Shown piece after piece: positions 1 through 8,200 of a stretch of 13,159 nt of DNA. The stretch lies in NCBI GenBank assembly GCA_005778315.1, contig SXOW01000349.1, positions 1 to 13,159 of the forward strand, read 5' to 3'. The position numbers were made by a program, and so were the translations under genes. The notes under the pieces were generated by a model, which had not been told where the DNA came from, searched no databases, and worked only from the letters and a program-made list of their open reading frames with translations. Numbering within the stretch: the first letter of the stretch is position 1; the number at the start of each line of letters is the position of its first letter. This stretch comes from Acidobacteriota bacterium. GTDB taxonomy: Bacteria; Acidobacteriota; Vicinamibacteria; Vicinamibacterales; UBA8438.

Positions 1-2
1 GA

Positions 3-842
3 AGCGGCGCGGCGAACGCGAAGGGGGTGTTCTACTATCCGCGGCTCGGCTTCGGCCAGATCTGCGACGCGCTGGCGACGGCGGCGAGGCGAGCCGGCGT
101 GGACATTCGGCTGTCGAGCGAGACAACGGCGGTCCTGCTGACCGAGGGCGGGGCGTCCCTCGCCGTGCGGGGCGACGACCGGCAGGAATGGACACACGAC
201 GCCGACGTCGTGTTCTCGACGATCCCGATCACGGTGCTCTCCCAGCTGGTCGAACCGGCGGCGCCGGAGCCGGTTCGTCAGGCGGTCGACAAGCTGGAGT
301 TCCGGTCCATGCTGCTCGTCTACCTGACGCTGGCGCAGCACCGTTTCACGGAGTTCGACGCGCACTACTTTCCGGGCGAGGAGTTTCGGTTCACCCGGGT
401 CTCGGAGCCGAAGAACTATGCGGCGCTGGAGGCGCCGCTGGGGCGGACCGTGCTGTGCGCCGAGCTGCCCTGTTCCCAGCGGGACGATCTCTGGTCGATG
501 CCGGATGAGGCGCTCGGGCGATTGGTCGCCGACGGGCTCGCGCGGGCGGGTCTGCCGATCCGGTGTCCCATCACCGACGTCCTGGTGCGTCGGATGTCGC
601 ACATCTATCCGCTGTATCGGCGGGGCTTCGAGCGTCAGTTCGAGCTACTCGACGCATGGGTGTCGTCGCTGCCGCAGCTACTGTCGTTCGGCCGACAGGG
701 GCTCTATGTGCACGACAATACGCATCATGCGATGCGTATGGCCCAGGCGGCGGCCCGCTGCGTGGACGCGAACGGGACGATCGACTACCGGGCGTGGGCC
801 GCGCACCGGCGGAGCTTCGAAGCCCATGTCGTGGAAGACTGA
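3..842 (+). CDS. FAD-dependent oxidoreductase (protoporphyrinogen oxidase/amine oxidase-like), C-terminal part
   Basis: The frame is open to the left edge (residues S-G-A-A-N-A-K-G precede the GTG at 27), so this is the C-terminal portion of a longer protein and the GTG at 27 is not a real start. The missing N-terminus would carry the Rossmann GxGxxG FAD site. Visible signs of the flavin amine-oxidase/protoporphyrinogen-oxidase fold are the FYYPRLGFGQICDALA segment followed by a helix and RRAGVDIRLSSETTAV (the usual substrate/FAD-domain crossover), the DADVVFSTIPI strand, and a C-terminal GRQGLYVHDNTHHAMRMAQ helix, which is where these enzymes contact FAD. The end ...FEAHVVED then TGA looks natural. 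Substrate is unknown; carotenoid or porphyrin desaturases and sugar-mutase-like enzymes share this fold. It converges on the linalool dehydratase-like remnant, with only 6 bp between the stops. Family is fairly sure, function is not. Confidence 0.72.
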   Translation, partial: SGAANAKGVFYYPRLGFGQICDALATAARRAGVDIRLSSETTAVLLTEGGASLAVRGDDRQEWTHDADVVFSTIPITVLSQLVEPAAPEPVRQAVDKLEFRSMLLVYLTLAQHRFTEFDAHYFPGEEFRFTRVSEPKNYAALEAPLGRTVLCAELPCSQRDDLWSMPDEALGRLVADGLARAGLPIRCPITDVLVRRMSHIYPLYRRGFERQFELLDAWVSSLPQLLSFGRQGLYVHDNTHHAMRMAQAAARCVDANGTIDYRAWAAHRRSFEAHVVED

Positions 843-848
843 GGGCTG

Positions 849-1910
849 TTAAGCCCGTGGCGTGACGGCCCCGCAGCAAGAGCAGCCCGCCGTTCCGCTC
901 GCCATCACCGACCGCGCGGCTTGCGCATTGTCGGCCGCCGTCCGGGTGCGGGCGGCGAGGGCGCCGCTGGCGGCCCTGGTCGACGACGTCGGTTCCCGGC
1001 GCGCGGCGGTTGGCTGACCGTGGTAGCCGGTGTGGATCTGGTAGCGATGGTCCCCCACCGTCGTGCGAACCCGGATACTGGTGGGGCCCGTGACCTCAAC
1101 CGGCAACTCGGCGCCGTTCTGCAGCACGAACGCGTCGCTGGCATTGGGAAGGTTCGTGACCTGCCAGGTGGTGTCTTCGCCGCGGCGTGAGCGTTCCGCC
1201 GCGTAGGTGCCGATGAAAAGAATGCCGCTCTCCTTGTCGTTCCATGCCTGGTCGACCCCGACCGTCGGGTAGTCCACACCTTCCAACGTTGGCGCCGTGT
1301 ACTTGTCGCGGTGCTTGACCGTGAACGCCTCAGCCCAATTGCCTTGCTGTATCTCGGATAGCATCATCCGAGCCGTCCCTTGCCCGCGAGGCCACGGTTC
1401 GCCCAGGTTGAACCCCCAGCCGAACCTGTCTCCGTCGTCGCCGAACCAGCGCGGCTCGTTGTCTCGCTCTGCCGCCCCGCTCAACCGGGCCACCGCGGTG
1501 TGATCACCCAGCGACTTGGCCACCGCCAAACCGAGTGGGTCGGGTGCTATCGCCCGTCGTGGGTCGCGCCAACCCAGCGCGTTGGCGGCCGCCTCGTAGA
1601 CGAACGTGCCAATCTCTGGCGACTGTGGAAGGAGATAGAACGCGAGCATGGCGCCGCTCGACCCGGGGCCGTTCAGTTTGAAGTTCTCCAGCGGGTCATA
1701 GAACGACGTGAGCCACTCGAGCTCGTTGCGCTCGGTGATCCCCATGTAGTTGTCCTTGGCAAACTCGACCCAGTTCTCGAACACGCCGTGGGCGTTGCTC
1801 ACGCCAAGCTGGTCAGACAGGTAGATGCCCAGTCCGGCGGCGCTGTTACAGACGGGCCAGATCTTGGTGTTTTCGCACTGCGGGCCTTCCGGGTGGTCGG
1901 TGTACTGGCG
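849..1910 (-). pseudogene. Linalool dehydratase/isomerase-like protein, C-terminal part of a broken gene
   Basis: This is the downstream half of the gene whose start lies at 2463, in a different frame. The reading can be followed from about 1910 (Q-Y-T-D-H-P-E-G), well above the first start codon in this frame (GTG at 1802), which argues that the GTG is not a true start. The best landmark is CENTKIWPVC (1877-1848), two cysteines separated by eight residues. From memory, soluble linalool dehydratase/isomerase has catalytic Cys171 and Cys180 with the same spacing and a similar NS-A-x-L stretch after them. Further along are an aromatic-rich ELEWLTSFYDPLENF and GVDYPTVGVDQAWND, followed by a beta-rich C-terminal domain ending at YQIHTGYHG. 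The last 50 or so residues are Ala/Arg/Thr-rich with a CSCC run and look like unconstrained sequence. Family assignment is moderate; that the gene is broken is clear from the frames. Confidence 0.6.
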
Positions 1911-2463
1911 AGTTCTGACGATCAGGACTCGGGCCGATGAACGTGTTCCAGTCGATAGCCGCCCAATAGGCCGTATGGCGGGTCGCCAACTCGTCGAGCA
2001 CCCGCGTATAGACCTCCCGCCAGGCCGGCGTCTGGTCGGCCATCAACATCACCGGATAGCTGGAATCCGTCAAATCAAACCGCGGATAGCGCAGGTAGGG
2101 CTGACTGCTGTATTGATCCCACCAGGGGTGGGGACCCGTGCCGTGGACCGTGAAATCGATCGGACCGCGCTCCAGCCTGATGCCCCAGGGCAACGCTTCG
2201 TCACCGCGATAGCTCCAATCATCGGGCGTGGTAGCCTTCTGCCAGAGAAAGCGCAGCCACCCTTTGGTACGTTCATTGTGGCGGGGAAAGACGGTCGGTA
2301 TGTGCGTTGGCGCGACGGACACGCCGCCGGCGGCCACTGACACTGACGTGCCCGCGTTGCGTGTGGGCTCCGCAGTCTGGCAACCACCCAGCGTGGCTGC
2401 GCCGCTCGCGAGTGCGACGCTCTTGAGAAAGGTGCGTCTCGATTTCTGGCTCTCTTCGGTCAT
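1846..2463 (-). pseudogene. Linalool dehydratase/isomerase-like protein, N-terminal part with Tat lipoprotein signal
   Basis: Starts at ATG 2463. The N-terminus is a twin-arginine signal, SRRTFLK, then an Ala-rich hydrophobic stretch and the lipobox LGGC, so the intact ancestor would have been exported folded by Tat and probably lipid-anchored. Mature residues DLTDSSYPVMLMADQTP and REVYTRVLDELATRHTAYW resemble the helical (alpha/alpha)6-barrel start of linalool dehydratase-like proteins. Meaningful sequence ends near IGPSPDRQN (about 1912); the last 19 codons to the stop at 1846 are out of frame with the downstream half. By my recollection of the family, a substrate-pocket segment of several dozen residues or more, including the region of LinD His129, should lie between the two halves and is absent. 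So a deletion as well as a frameshift is likely. No strong Shine-Dalgarno is visible before 2463. Confidence 0.6.
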
Positions 2464-2523
2464 CGCTGTCTTGTCGCGTGGGCGGCGACTAGCACCGCCG
2501 TGCTGCGCCAGAAACGCTTGTTA

Positions 2524-2552
2524 TTGACGCAGACCCCTCGACAGTACACAAT
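2524..2552 (+). promoter_or_regulatory. Possible sigma-70-type promoter upstream of the permease
   Basis: TTGACG (2524-2529), a 17-base spacer and CACAAT (2547-2552) resemble a -35/-10 pair facing the permease gene. The distance to its start codon would imply a leader of roughly 185 bases. The match is only partial at -10 and sigma consensus in this lineage is uncertain. The rest of the 281-bp gap 2464-2744 shows no gene, repeat or hairpin terminator that I can support. Confidence 0.2.
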
Positions 2553-2744
2553 CCCGATCGAGCGTCGAAGTCGAAAAAGGACCAGATCACTCCCTCTCGA
2601 AGATCCCGCCGTCGGTATCAGGTGTTCTGACGAGTCGGCGAGACCCGCGACCCCATCCGGCCGGTGAGACGGGACATTATCCTTCAACCCAGCGCGAACA
2701 GATTGGCCCCAAGAGATAGGTGCGATTCCGAGTAACGTTGGCTG

Positions 2745-4493
2745 ATGGGCTTCGACGCGTGGTTCACGCTCGGTGTTGTCGTGGTGATGCTCGTGCCGAT
2801 GGTGCGCGGGTACTCGACCGCGCTGTCGATGGCCAGCGCGGTCATCGTGCTCCTCGTCGCGGGTGTGATCGACGAACGCCAGGCCTTTTCCGGTTTTTCG
2901 AACCCCGCGCCGATAACGGTCGCGGCGCTCTACATTGTGGCCCGCGCCGTCGAACGCACCGGTGTCCTGGAGCCTTTCGTCAGGTTCGCCATGGGAGAGG
3001 GGCCAACCGGGACCGCAAGCCTGCTCCGGATGCTGGTTCCCGCGGCGGCCGCCAGCGCGTTTCTGAATAACACGCCGATCGTCGCGATGTTGATGCCGAC
3101 GGTGAGTGCGTCGGCGGCGAAGCGGAAGATCCCGCCTTCTCGCCTCCTGATGCCGCTGTCGTTCGGCGTCATCCTCGGCGGGGTCGTGACCGCGATCGGC
3201 ACATCGACGACTCTCGTCGTCTCGGGGCTCCTGCAAGCCTCCGGACAAGAGCCGTTCGGCTTGTTCGAGATCACCCACGTGGGGCTTCCGATCGCCCTCG
3301 TGGGCGTCATCCTCGTGGCGGTGCTCGCCCCCCTTGTTCTTCCGGATCGCCAGCCGCCACGACATCAACTGAGTGTGGCTGAGCGGGATTTCATCGTGCG
3401 GATGATTGTCAACCAAGAAGGGGGCTTGGACCGTTTGTCGGTCGAGGAGGCAGGACTGCGGCACCTCGACGGCGTTTATCTGGTCGAGATCGAGCGCGAT
3501 GGTGAGCCCAGTTCCCCGGTGGCGCCCTCCACGGTGTTGCACAGCGGGGACCATCTGCTCTTTGCGGGACAAGCCCGCGTTGTCGCCGACCTGCGCAAGC
3601 TGCGCGGACTGCGGTCGGCCGAGGGAGTGCACCTCGCCGATCTCGAGACGCCGACCCACCGTCTGGTCGAGGTGGTGATCGGCAGCAGTTCACCGCTTCT
3701 TGGCCGGACACCGAGAGAAGTCGGCTTCCGGCGGAAGTACGGTGCCGCCATTGTGGGGATTCACCGAGAAGGGCACCCGGTCGCTGCGAAGCTGGGCGAG
3801 GTGAAACTGCGGCTGGGCGACACGCTGCTTCTGCTCGCGGACGCGGACTTCCGCGACCATTGGCGCGACCGACCGGACTTTCTGGTGATCTCAGCGCTCG
3901 AAGCGCCGGATCGGCGGCTCGGCCGTGGCGCCGGATTGGCGCTCCTGATCACCGCTGGGGTCGTCGTTGCGGCCGGGAGCGGGCTGACCCCGATCCTGTA
4001 CGCCGCCACCGCTGGTGCGCTGCTCCTGATCGCGACCAGCGCGCTGTCCGCCCAGGACGTCCGCGCAGCGCTCGACATCGAGGTGCTCGTCGTGATCGCC
4101 GCGGCATTCGGCGTGGGTGCCGCCATCGAGGGGTCCGGACTCGGTGCCGCCGTCGGCCATCAGGTAGTCGAGGCGACGCGCGGTTTGGACTGGCACTGGA
4201 CGTTGCTCGGCACCGTTCTGGCGACAGTTGTGCTGACGGAGTTCATCTCGAACAATGCGGCGGCGGCGCTGATGTTCCCAATCGCGATGGCGACGGCCGT
4301 CGAGGTCGAAGCCGAGCCCCGCGCCTTTGCGATAGCGGTGGCAATCGCCGCTTCGTGTTCCTTTATGACACCCATCGGATATCAGACCAACACGATGGTC
4401 TACGGCCCGGGAGGATACCGGTTCGGCGACTACTGGCGACTCGGAGCGCCACTCTCACTCGTCGGCGTCATCGCGGTGGTGTGGCTCACGTGA
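2745..4493 (+). CDS. SLC13/DASS-family permease with two RCK_C (TrkA_C) domains
   Basis: A 582-residue inner-membrane transporter, probably sodium-coupled uptake of an anion such as sulfate or a dicarboxylate; the substrate cannot be read from sequence. The N-terminal half has about six hydrophobic segments with the reentrant motif FLNNTPIVAMLMP (about residues 107-119) and TAIGTSTTLVVSG. Residues about 215-385 form two soluble RCK_C/TrkA_C repeats: the first spans DGVYLVEIERDG to HSGDHLLFAG; the second spans PLLGRTPREVGFRRKYG to LRLGDTLLLLAD. These usually bind a regulatory nucleotide or ligand. The C-terminal half mirrors the first, with EFISNNAAAALMFP and SFMTPIGYQTNTMVYGPGGY, the paired signatures of the family. 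ATG 2745 is the first start after an in-frame TAA at 2733; no clear ribosome-binding site precedes it. Length and architecture are normal, so it appears functional. Confidence 0.9.
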   Translation: MGFDAWFTLGVVVVMLVPMVRGYSTALSMASAVIVLLVAGVIDERQAFSGFSNPAPITVAALYIVARAVERTGVLEPFVRFAMGEGPTGTASLLRMLVPAAAASAFLNNTPIVAMLMPTVSASAAKRKIPPSRLLMPLSFGVILGGVVTAIGTSTTLVVSGLLQASGQEPFGLFEITHVGLPIALVGVILVAVLAPLVLPDRQPPRHQLSVAERDFIVRMIVNQEGGLDRLSVEEAGLRHLDGVYLVEIERDGEPSSPVAPSTVLHSGDHLLFAGQARVVADLRKLRGLRSAEGVHLADLETPTHRLVEVVIGSSSPLLGRTPREVGFRRKYGAAIVGIHREGHPVAAKLGEVKLRLGDTLLLLADADFRDHWRDRPDFLVISALEAPDRRLGRGAGLALLITAGVVVAAGSGLTPILYAATAGALLLIATSALSAQDVRAALDIEVLVVIAAAFGVGAAIEGSGLGAAVGHQVVEATRGLDWHWTLLGTVLATVVLTEFISNNAAAALMFPIAMATAVEVEAEPRAFAIAVAIAASCSFMTPIGYQTNTMVYGPGGYRFGDYWRLGAPLSLVGVIAVVWLT

Positions 4494-4617
4494 CACCAAT
4501 GCGAAAACTGGGAACTCGCGATTCTTCAGTTGCTGTTGCGTGGCGCGGGACCGCGCTCGTCGCAGGCTGGGTCGAAGGAGCTGAACGTAGAATGACCGTT
4601 CAGAGCACCGTCAGACC

Positions 4618-4874
4618 ATGGCCCTGACCGCCGGCACCCGCCTCGGCCCCTGCGCACGAACAGGGCATCATCCACCGCGACCTCAAGCCCGCGAACGTGA
4701 AGGTACGCCCCGACGGCACCGTGAAGGTGCTGGACTTCGGCCTCGCGAAGGCGATGGGCACGCTGGTGGTGTACAAGGGCCCGGCTCCCGGGGGTGGTCC
4801 ACAGCTCCATCTCCGGCCGATGGACCCCGGTCTGGAGCCCCGACGGCACGAGGGTCGCGTTCTCGCCGGAATCC
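4618..4874 (+). pseudogene. Collapsed serine/threonine protein kinase with beta-propeller tail
   Basis: Pieces of one large protein follow each other in the right order within about 255 bp. ATG 4618 gives M-A-L-T-A-G-T-R-L-G-P, a common start of acidobacterial Pkn-type kinases just before the glycine loop. The sequence then jumps, one frame over, to AHEQGIIHRDLKPANVK with the HRD catalytic loop at 4673-4681 and VKVLDFGLAKAM with the DFG at 4733-4741. It then jumps in frame to GTLVVYKGPAPGGGPQLHLRPMD, which looks like a propeller strand, and in a third frame reads VWSPDGTRVAFS (4830-4865), a typical TolB/WD40 blade. The ATP-binding lobe with its lysine, the activation segment beyond DFG, the transmembrane helix and most of the propeller are missing. 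An intact relative would be about 800-900 residues. It cannot make a working kinase. Confidence 0.75.
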
Positions 4875-5140
4875 GCCGTCAGCCCGTCGTACCCTGCACC
4901 AGTCAACCACCGCTCGATCAACTTCAGGTTGGCGTGACAATCGTCGACCACAAGGATCCGGCCGCTCATTCGACCTTCTCCGGCCGCAGCGGCGCCCTCA
5001 GCGGATTGGCTCGTACCGTCAAGAGAAGCCAACAGCTCGAAGAATGCTGCCGCCACCTTCGGGTCCAGGGGTCCAGGTGCGATCCCGCGAGCGATGCGAG
5101 ATGCTCACGGGGGGCGACGTGTTTACGGGCATTGCCGTGG
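4853..5140 (-). pseudogene. Remnant: HD-GYP-like C-terminus followed by start of a response-regulator receiver domain
   Basis: Reading down the minus strand, about 5127-5077 gives EHLASLAGSHLDP and, after an 8-bp duplication, DPKVAAAFFELLASLDG. Together they resemble the C-terminal end of an HD-GYP phosphodiesterase domain (the usual G-x-x-F-D-P-x-V motif); this part is uncertain. It runs without a stop into GGAGAAGG and ATG 4969, which begins MSGRILVVDDCHANLKLIER and ends as TADSGENA (4853). This is a receiver domain start with the acidic D-D pair, cut before the phospho-acceptor aspartate. The end abuts, and shares about 15 bases with, the kinase-propeller remnant on the other strand. A stop lies in frame near 5147, so the upstream part of the protein is gone. 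The receiver identity is good; no function remains. Confidence 0.6.
5061..5076. repeat. 8-bp tandem duplication causing a frameshift
   Basis: GGGTCCAG occurs twice in direct succession (5061-5068 and 5069-5076). On the minus strand this reads CTGGACCC twice. Removing one copy restores a continuous H-L-D-P-K-V reading in the HD-GYP-like remnant, so the duplication is a plausible inactivating mutation in that gene. Confidence 0.8.
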
Positions 5141-5164
5141 CCGATTCATCGAACCGTGATTCGG

Positions 5165-5854
5165 CTACCCGCCATCGGGCGGATACCAGTCCACCCCCAC
5201 GATCCCCCTCGCGATGGCGTACTTCACCAGCGAGGTCTGATCCCGGAGCGACAGCTTCTGCATCAGATTCGAGCGATGGGTTTCGACCGTCCGGCGGCTC
5301 AACCGGAACCTCGCGGCAATCTTAGCACTTGAGTATCCTTCAGCGACGAGCTTCAACACCTCCCGTTCGCGCGGTGTAAGCACGCTGTAAGCATCCTTCG
5401 GCCTATCGGCCAAGCGGGGGTTGGCTTGACGGCCACGCTGCAACGAGCTGATCGGCTTTCGCGCGCGCGCGATGGCACGGACCGCTCGTAAGAGCTCGGA
5501 TGGGTCCGCATCTTTGGCAACGAATTCCACCGCCCCCAAGGCCAATGACGTCGCGACGCTTCTTTCGTTCCCGTACATCGACAAGACGACGACACGTGTC
5601 GAGGGTTGTGCGGCCAGTCGTTGGATCACCTCCAGACCATGGAGTCTCGGCATCATGAGGTCCAGGACAAGAACCTGCGGGGCCAGGCAGTTCACCATCT
5701 CGAGCGCCTCAAATCCATCTCGTGCCTCTCCGACGATTTCAAGGTCTGGCTCGCGCCCGAGTACAGCGCGAATGCCCTGCCGTACCAGATGGTGATCATC
5801 TGCGATCACGATTCTGATGCGCCCCTGGCCCTGCGATTCGTTCATTGGGTTCAT
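5165..5854 (-). CDS. NarL/FixJ-family response regulator
   Basis: A 229-residue DNA-binding response regulator. The receiver domain (about residues 12-130) has the acidic pair D19-D20 in VIADDHH, phospho-acceptor D65 in VLVLDLMMP, the switch residue in VVVLSM and conserved K114 in FVAKDAD. The LuxR-type helix-turn-helix (about 157-215) has the classic LTPREREVLKLVAEGYSSAKIA followed by SRRTVETHRSNLMQKL. I chose ATG 5854; an upstream TTG (5884) and a second ATG (5845) are alternatives, and no start has a strong ribosome-binding site. It follows the histidine kinase on the same strand after about 210 bp, and the NarX-type kinase and NarL-type regulator are the usual pairing, so they very likely form one phosphorelay. 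The 5855-6067 gap shows no gene I can support. Targets are unknown. Confidence 0.92.
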   Translation of the reverse strand: MNPMNESQGQGRIRIVIADDHHLVRQGIRAVLGREPDLEIVGEARDGFEALEMVNCLAPQVLVLDLMMPRLHGLEVIQRLAAQPSTRVVVLSMYGNERSVATSLALGAVEFVAKDADPSELLRAVRAIARARKPISSLQRGRQANPRLADRPKDAYSVLTPREREVLKLVAEGYSSAKIAARFRLSRRTVETHRSNLMQKLSLRDQTSLVKYAIARGIVGVDWYPPDGG

Positions 5855-6067
5855 TAGTTCTTGCGGTGGTCTTGTTCTATTCAACGCTAGTTGTTTATCC
5901 GTTCACATCCTGAAAGCGCTGTTACAAGCATCCATGCAGTGTGATCACGCCTTTCACGGCTGCGAATGAAGTCGGCTGTCGTGCTGTCCAATGACCGCTT
6001 TTGTCTATCTCGTCTCGCCGTTGGCAGACGGGCAGCCTCGCGACCTCTGCCGTGCGATACCTCATGA

Positions 6068-8200
6068 CTAGCCGCGATCAGGCAGTGGTACGGTGAGCGC
6101 GGCGGCCGTCCCTGACCCCAGCCGTGAGCGAATCTCCAGCGAGCCACCCACGCTGCGCAGGCGCTCTCGAACAGCAAAGAGACCGAAACCTTTGTATACC
6201 GCAGGCAACTCGTCCACTTCCCGATAATCGAAGCCGACGCCGTCGTCCCGGAAACGAACCCGCAGGGCGCCACCCTCCGCAAACAGCTCAACCTCCACCG
6301 TTTTCGCCTGGGCGTGCTTGATGACGTTGCGCAACAACTCGCGAACACTAGCAAGCACGATCGCGCGGCCAGGTTCTCCTGGGTCAGGGATGTTCTCGCC
6401 GATCGTGACTCGACAGTCGATATCAGCGCGAGCGGTTGCTTGATCAACCATCCAGCGAAAAGCTGTTACGAACGTGGCCTCCTGGAGATCGGGGGGGCCG
6501 AGCTCGAACATGAGCTCACGCGTTTCCGTCAGGGCCTGGGCTACGAGCGCTTCAACCTCACGGACCGCTTTCACATCGATCTGGTGCATCGGTGAGCCGG
6601 CCAACGCTCTGAGCTTCAGGCGAGCTGCGGCCAACTTCTGGCCGGCCTGATCGTGAAGCTCGCTGGCAATCCGCAGCCGCTCGCGTTCCTCCGTCTCGGC
6701 TAGTCGAACGCTCAACGTTCGGAGAGTGTCTCGATAGTGTTGTGCGGCATTCTCGCGCTGTTGTTCTTCGGTGACGTCTCGGATAATGCTGCAGAGGGCG
6801 CGGTTACCCTCATAGGTGAGTGGGCGACTGGTCACTTCCACGACCAACCCACGTCCATCACGACCACGCGCACGATACCGGATTTGTGCGGGAGTCGCCT
6901 TGGGTGCCTCTCCGGCCAGATCCGTGATTCGGGTGATGACCCGCTCTCTGTCGCTCGGAGCAACTAGATCTGCGGCGAAACGACCAACCAGTTCACCGGG
7001 ATCACCGCCAAAAAGCTGGCACGCGGCTGGATTGGCATACAGGATGATGCCGTCGCGATCCAGCAAGCAGATCCCATCGTGTGCGTTCTCCAGCAGGATC
7101 TGCGATAACCGCTGTCGTTCATGGAGAGCTTGCTCGACAGCGCGCCGGTCCGTGATATTGCGAACGACGGCAATAAGCTCACCGTGACCCTTGGCGATAC
7201 GCGCTTCAAAGTGTGTGAGCCCCGCGTCTAGCTCGATCGCGTACTCGATCTGCTGGACTTCGCCAGTCTCAAAAGCCCGTTTGGAAGCTGCGAGTGCCAA
7301 CTTGGCGATGTCCGGCGGCAGGATGTCGTCGAGCCGCCTGCCGATGATCTGGTCCGGCGGCACCGCGAGATCAGCTGTCGACGGAGGAGCGTGAAAATCG
7401 AGACAGACACCGTCCGTCGTGTAGCGAAACACCATGTCGGGTATGGCATGTAGCAGCGCCCGCTGTCGGGCCTCCTGCTCACGCAGCTGCTCGTCTGCTC
7501 GCACCCGAGCGTCCACGTCTTCCGTCTGCACGAGGAGCCAGCCAGCGGCGATCGGCGTATACGTGACGTCGAGCCATCGGCTTTCACCCGATGAGCGAAA
7601 CTTGTACGAGATGCGCCGATGAGCAATCGCCCCGCTCGTGTCACACCGTTCGAATTCCTCCGACAGCTCTGGCATGTCCGAGTACATCTCTGTGAGACGC
7701 CTTCCAAGGTACTCACGGATATGACCGCCGGTAAGCCGTTCTCCTGCGTCGTTCCAGTCCGCCAACACCCAATCGCGGTCTCGACGCTTCCAGCTGTAAG
7801 CCGGGATCGGGGACGCCTTGAAAAGGCGCTGAACGTCTTCCCCTCCTCCCGCGAGGCCCTTGTCAGGGTGATCCGGAGGAAATACCGTCTCAGTTGAGGC
7901 CGACTCAGGCAGCTCTCTTCTGCGTCGCGGCCGGGCGGCGCCGTGTTTCCCATTGCTGACGTTCGGCACGGTCACGAACCTGTTCGCATTGCCTATATCG
8001 TGCCCGCGACTCAAAGCAGGGGGCTGGCCAGAATGCACTGCAGCCTGAGCCTGATCGCAGGGCTCGATGGTACTCCGGATAGTGGCGATCGCCCATGGCG
8101 CCGCCGGTGTGTTCTGCGTACCCAGTGTGGTGGCATTAGTAGATGGGAGGTAGGCAGCGGCGTCGGCTTTCATAGCAGCGACCGCGAGATCCTCACCCAT
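6068..8200 (-). CDS. Triple-PAS sensor histidine kinase, NarX/DegS (HisKA_3) type
   Basis: Numbered from ATG 8200 this is 710 residues. Three PAS-like domains lie at about 125-235, 245-350 and 355-480; the third is the clearest (ILLENAHDGICLLDRDGIIL and IIRDVTEEQ). Each is followed by a short coiled linker such as ADEQLREQEARQRALLHAIP. The HisKA_3 dimerization domain has the phospho-acceptor His516 in ERLRIASELHDQAGQKL. The ATPase domain has the N box ELLRNVIKHA, the G1 motif DDGVGFD and the G2 motif GFGLFAVRERL. No membrane segment is visible, so it is probably cytoplasmic. The N-terminus is uncertain: the frame is open to 8317, but residues up to about 25 of this version are the tail of a ruined receiver domain. 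ATG 8200 is preceded by GGAGAG at short spacing; GTG 7975 or 7969, just before the PAS region, is a good alternative. All catalytic motifs are intact. Confidence 0.88.
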   Translation of the reverse strand: MGEDLAVAAMKADAAAYLPSTNATTLGTQNTPAAPWAIATIRSTIEPCDQAQAAVHSGQPPALSRGHDIGNANRFVTVPNVSNGKHGAARPRRRRELPESASTETVFPPDHPDKGLAGGGEDVQRLFKASPIPAYSWKRRDRDWVLADWNDAGERLTGGHIREYLGRRLTEMYSDMPELSEEFERCDTSGAIAHRRISYKFRSSGESRWLDVTYTPIAAGWLLVQTEDVDARVRADEQLREQEARQRALLHAIPDMVFRYTTDGVCLDFHAPPSTADLAVPPDQIIGRRLDDILPPDIAKLALAASKRAFETGEVQQIEYAIELDAGLTHFEARIAKGHGELIAVVRNITDRRAVEQALHERQRLSQILLENAHDGICLLDRDGIILYANPAACQLFGGDPGELVGRFAADLVAPSDRERVITRITDLAGEAPKATPAQIRYRARGRDGRGLVVEVTSRPLTYEGNRALCSIIRDVTEEQQRENAAQHYRDTLRTLSVRLAETEERERLRIASELHDQAGQKLAAARLKLRALAGSPMHQIDVKAVREVEALVAQALTETRELMFELGPPDLQEATFVTAFRWMVDQATARADIDCRVTIGENIPDPGEPGRAIVLASVRELLRNVIKHAQAKTVEVELFAEGGALRVRFRDDGVGFDYREVDELPAVYKGFGLFAVRERLRSVGGSLEIRSRLGSGTAAALTVPLPDRG

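Noticed and set aside
2460..3659. Open frame of 399 codons on the minus strand, antisense to the permease and its upstream gap
   Set aside because: Rich in Arg, His, Asp and Gly with no motif. It is a GC-rich shadow of a gene with clear membrane and RCK_C signatures.
5887..6447. Minus-strand frame of 186 codons over the kinase 3' end
   Set aside because: Overlaps the kinase ATPase domain in another frame, has no motif, and its Cys/Arg/Ser-rich content looks like a shadow.
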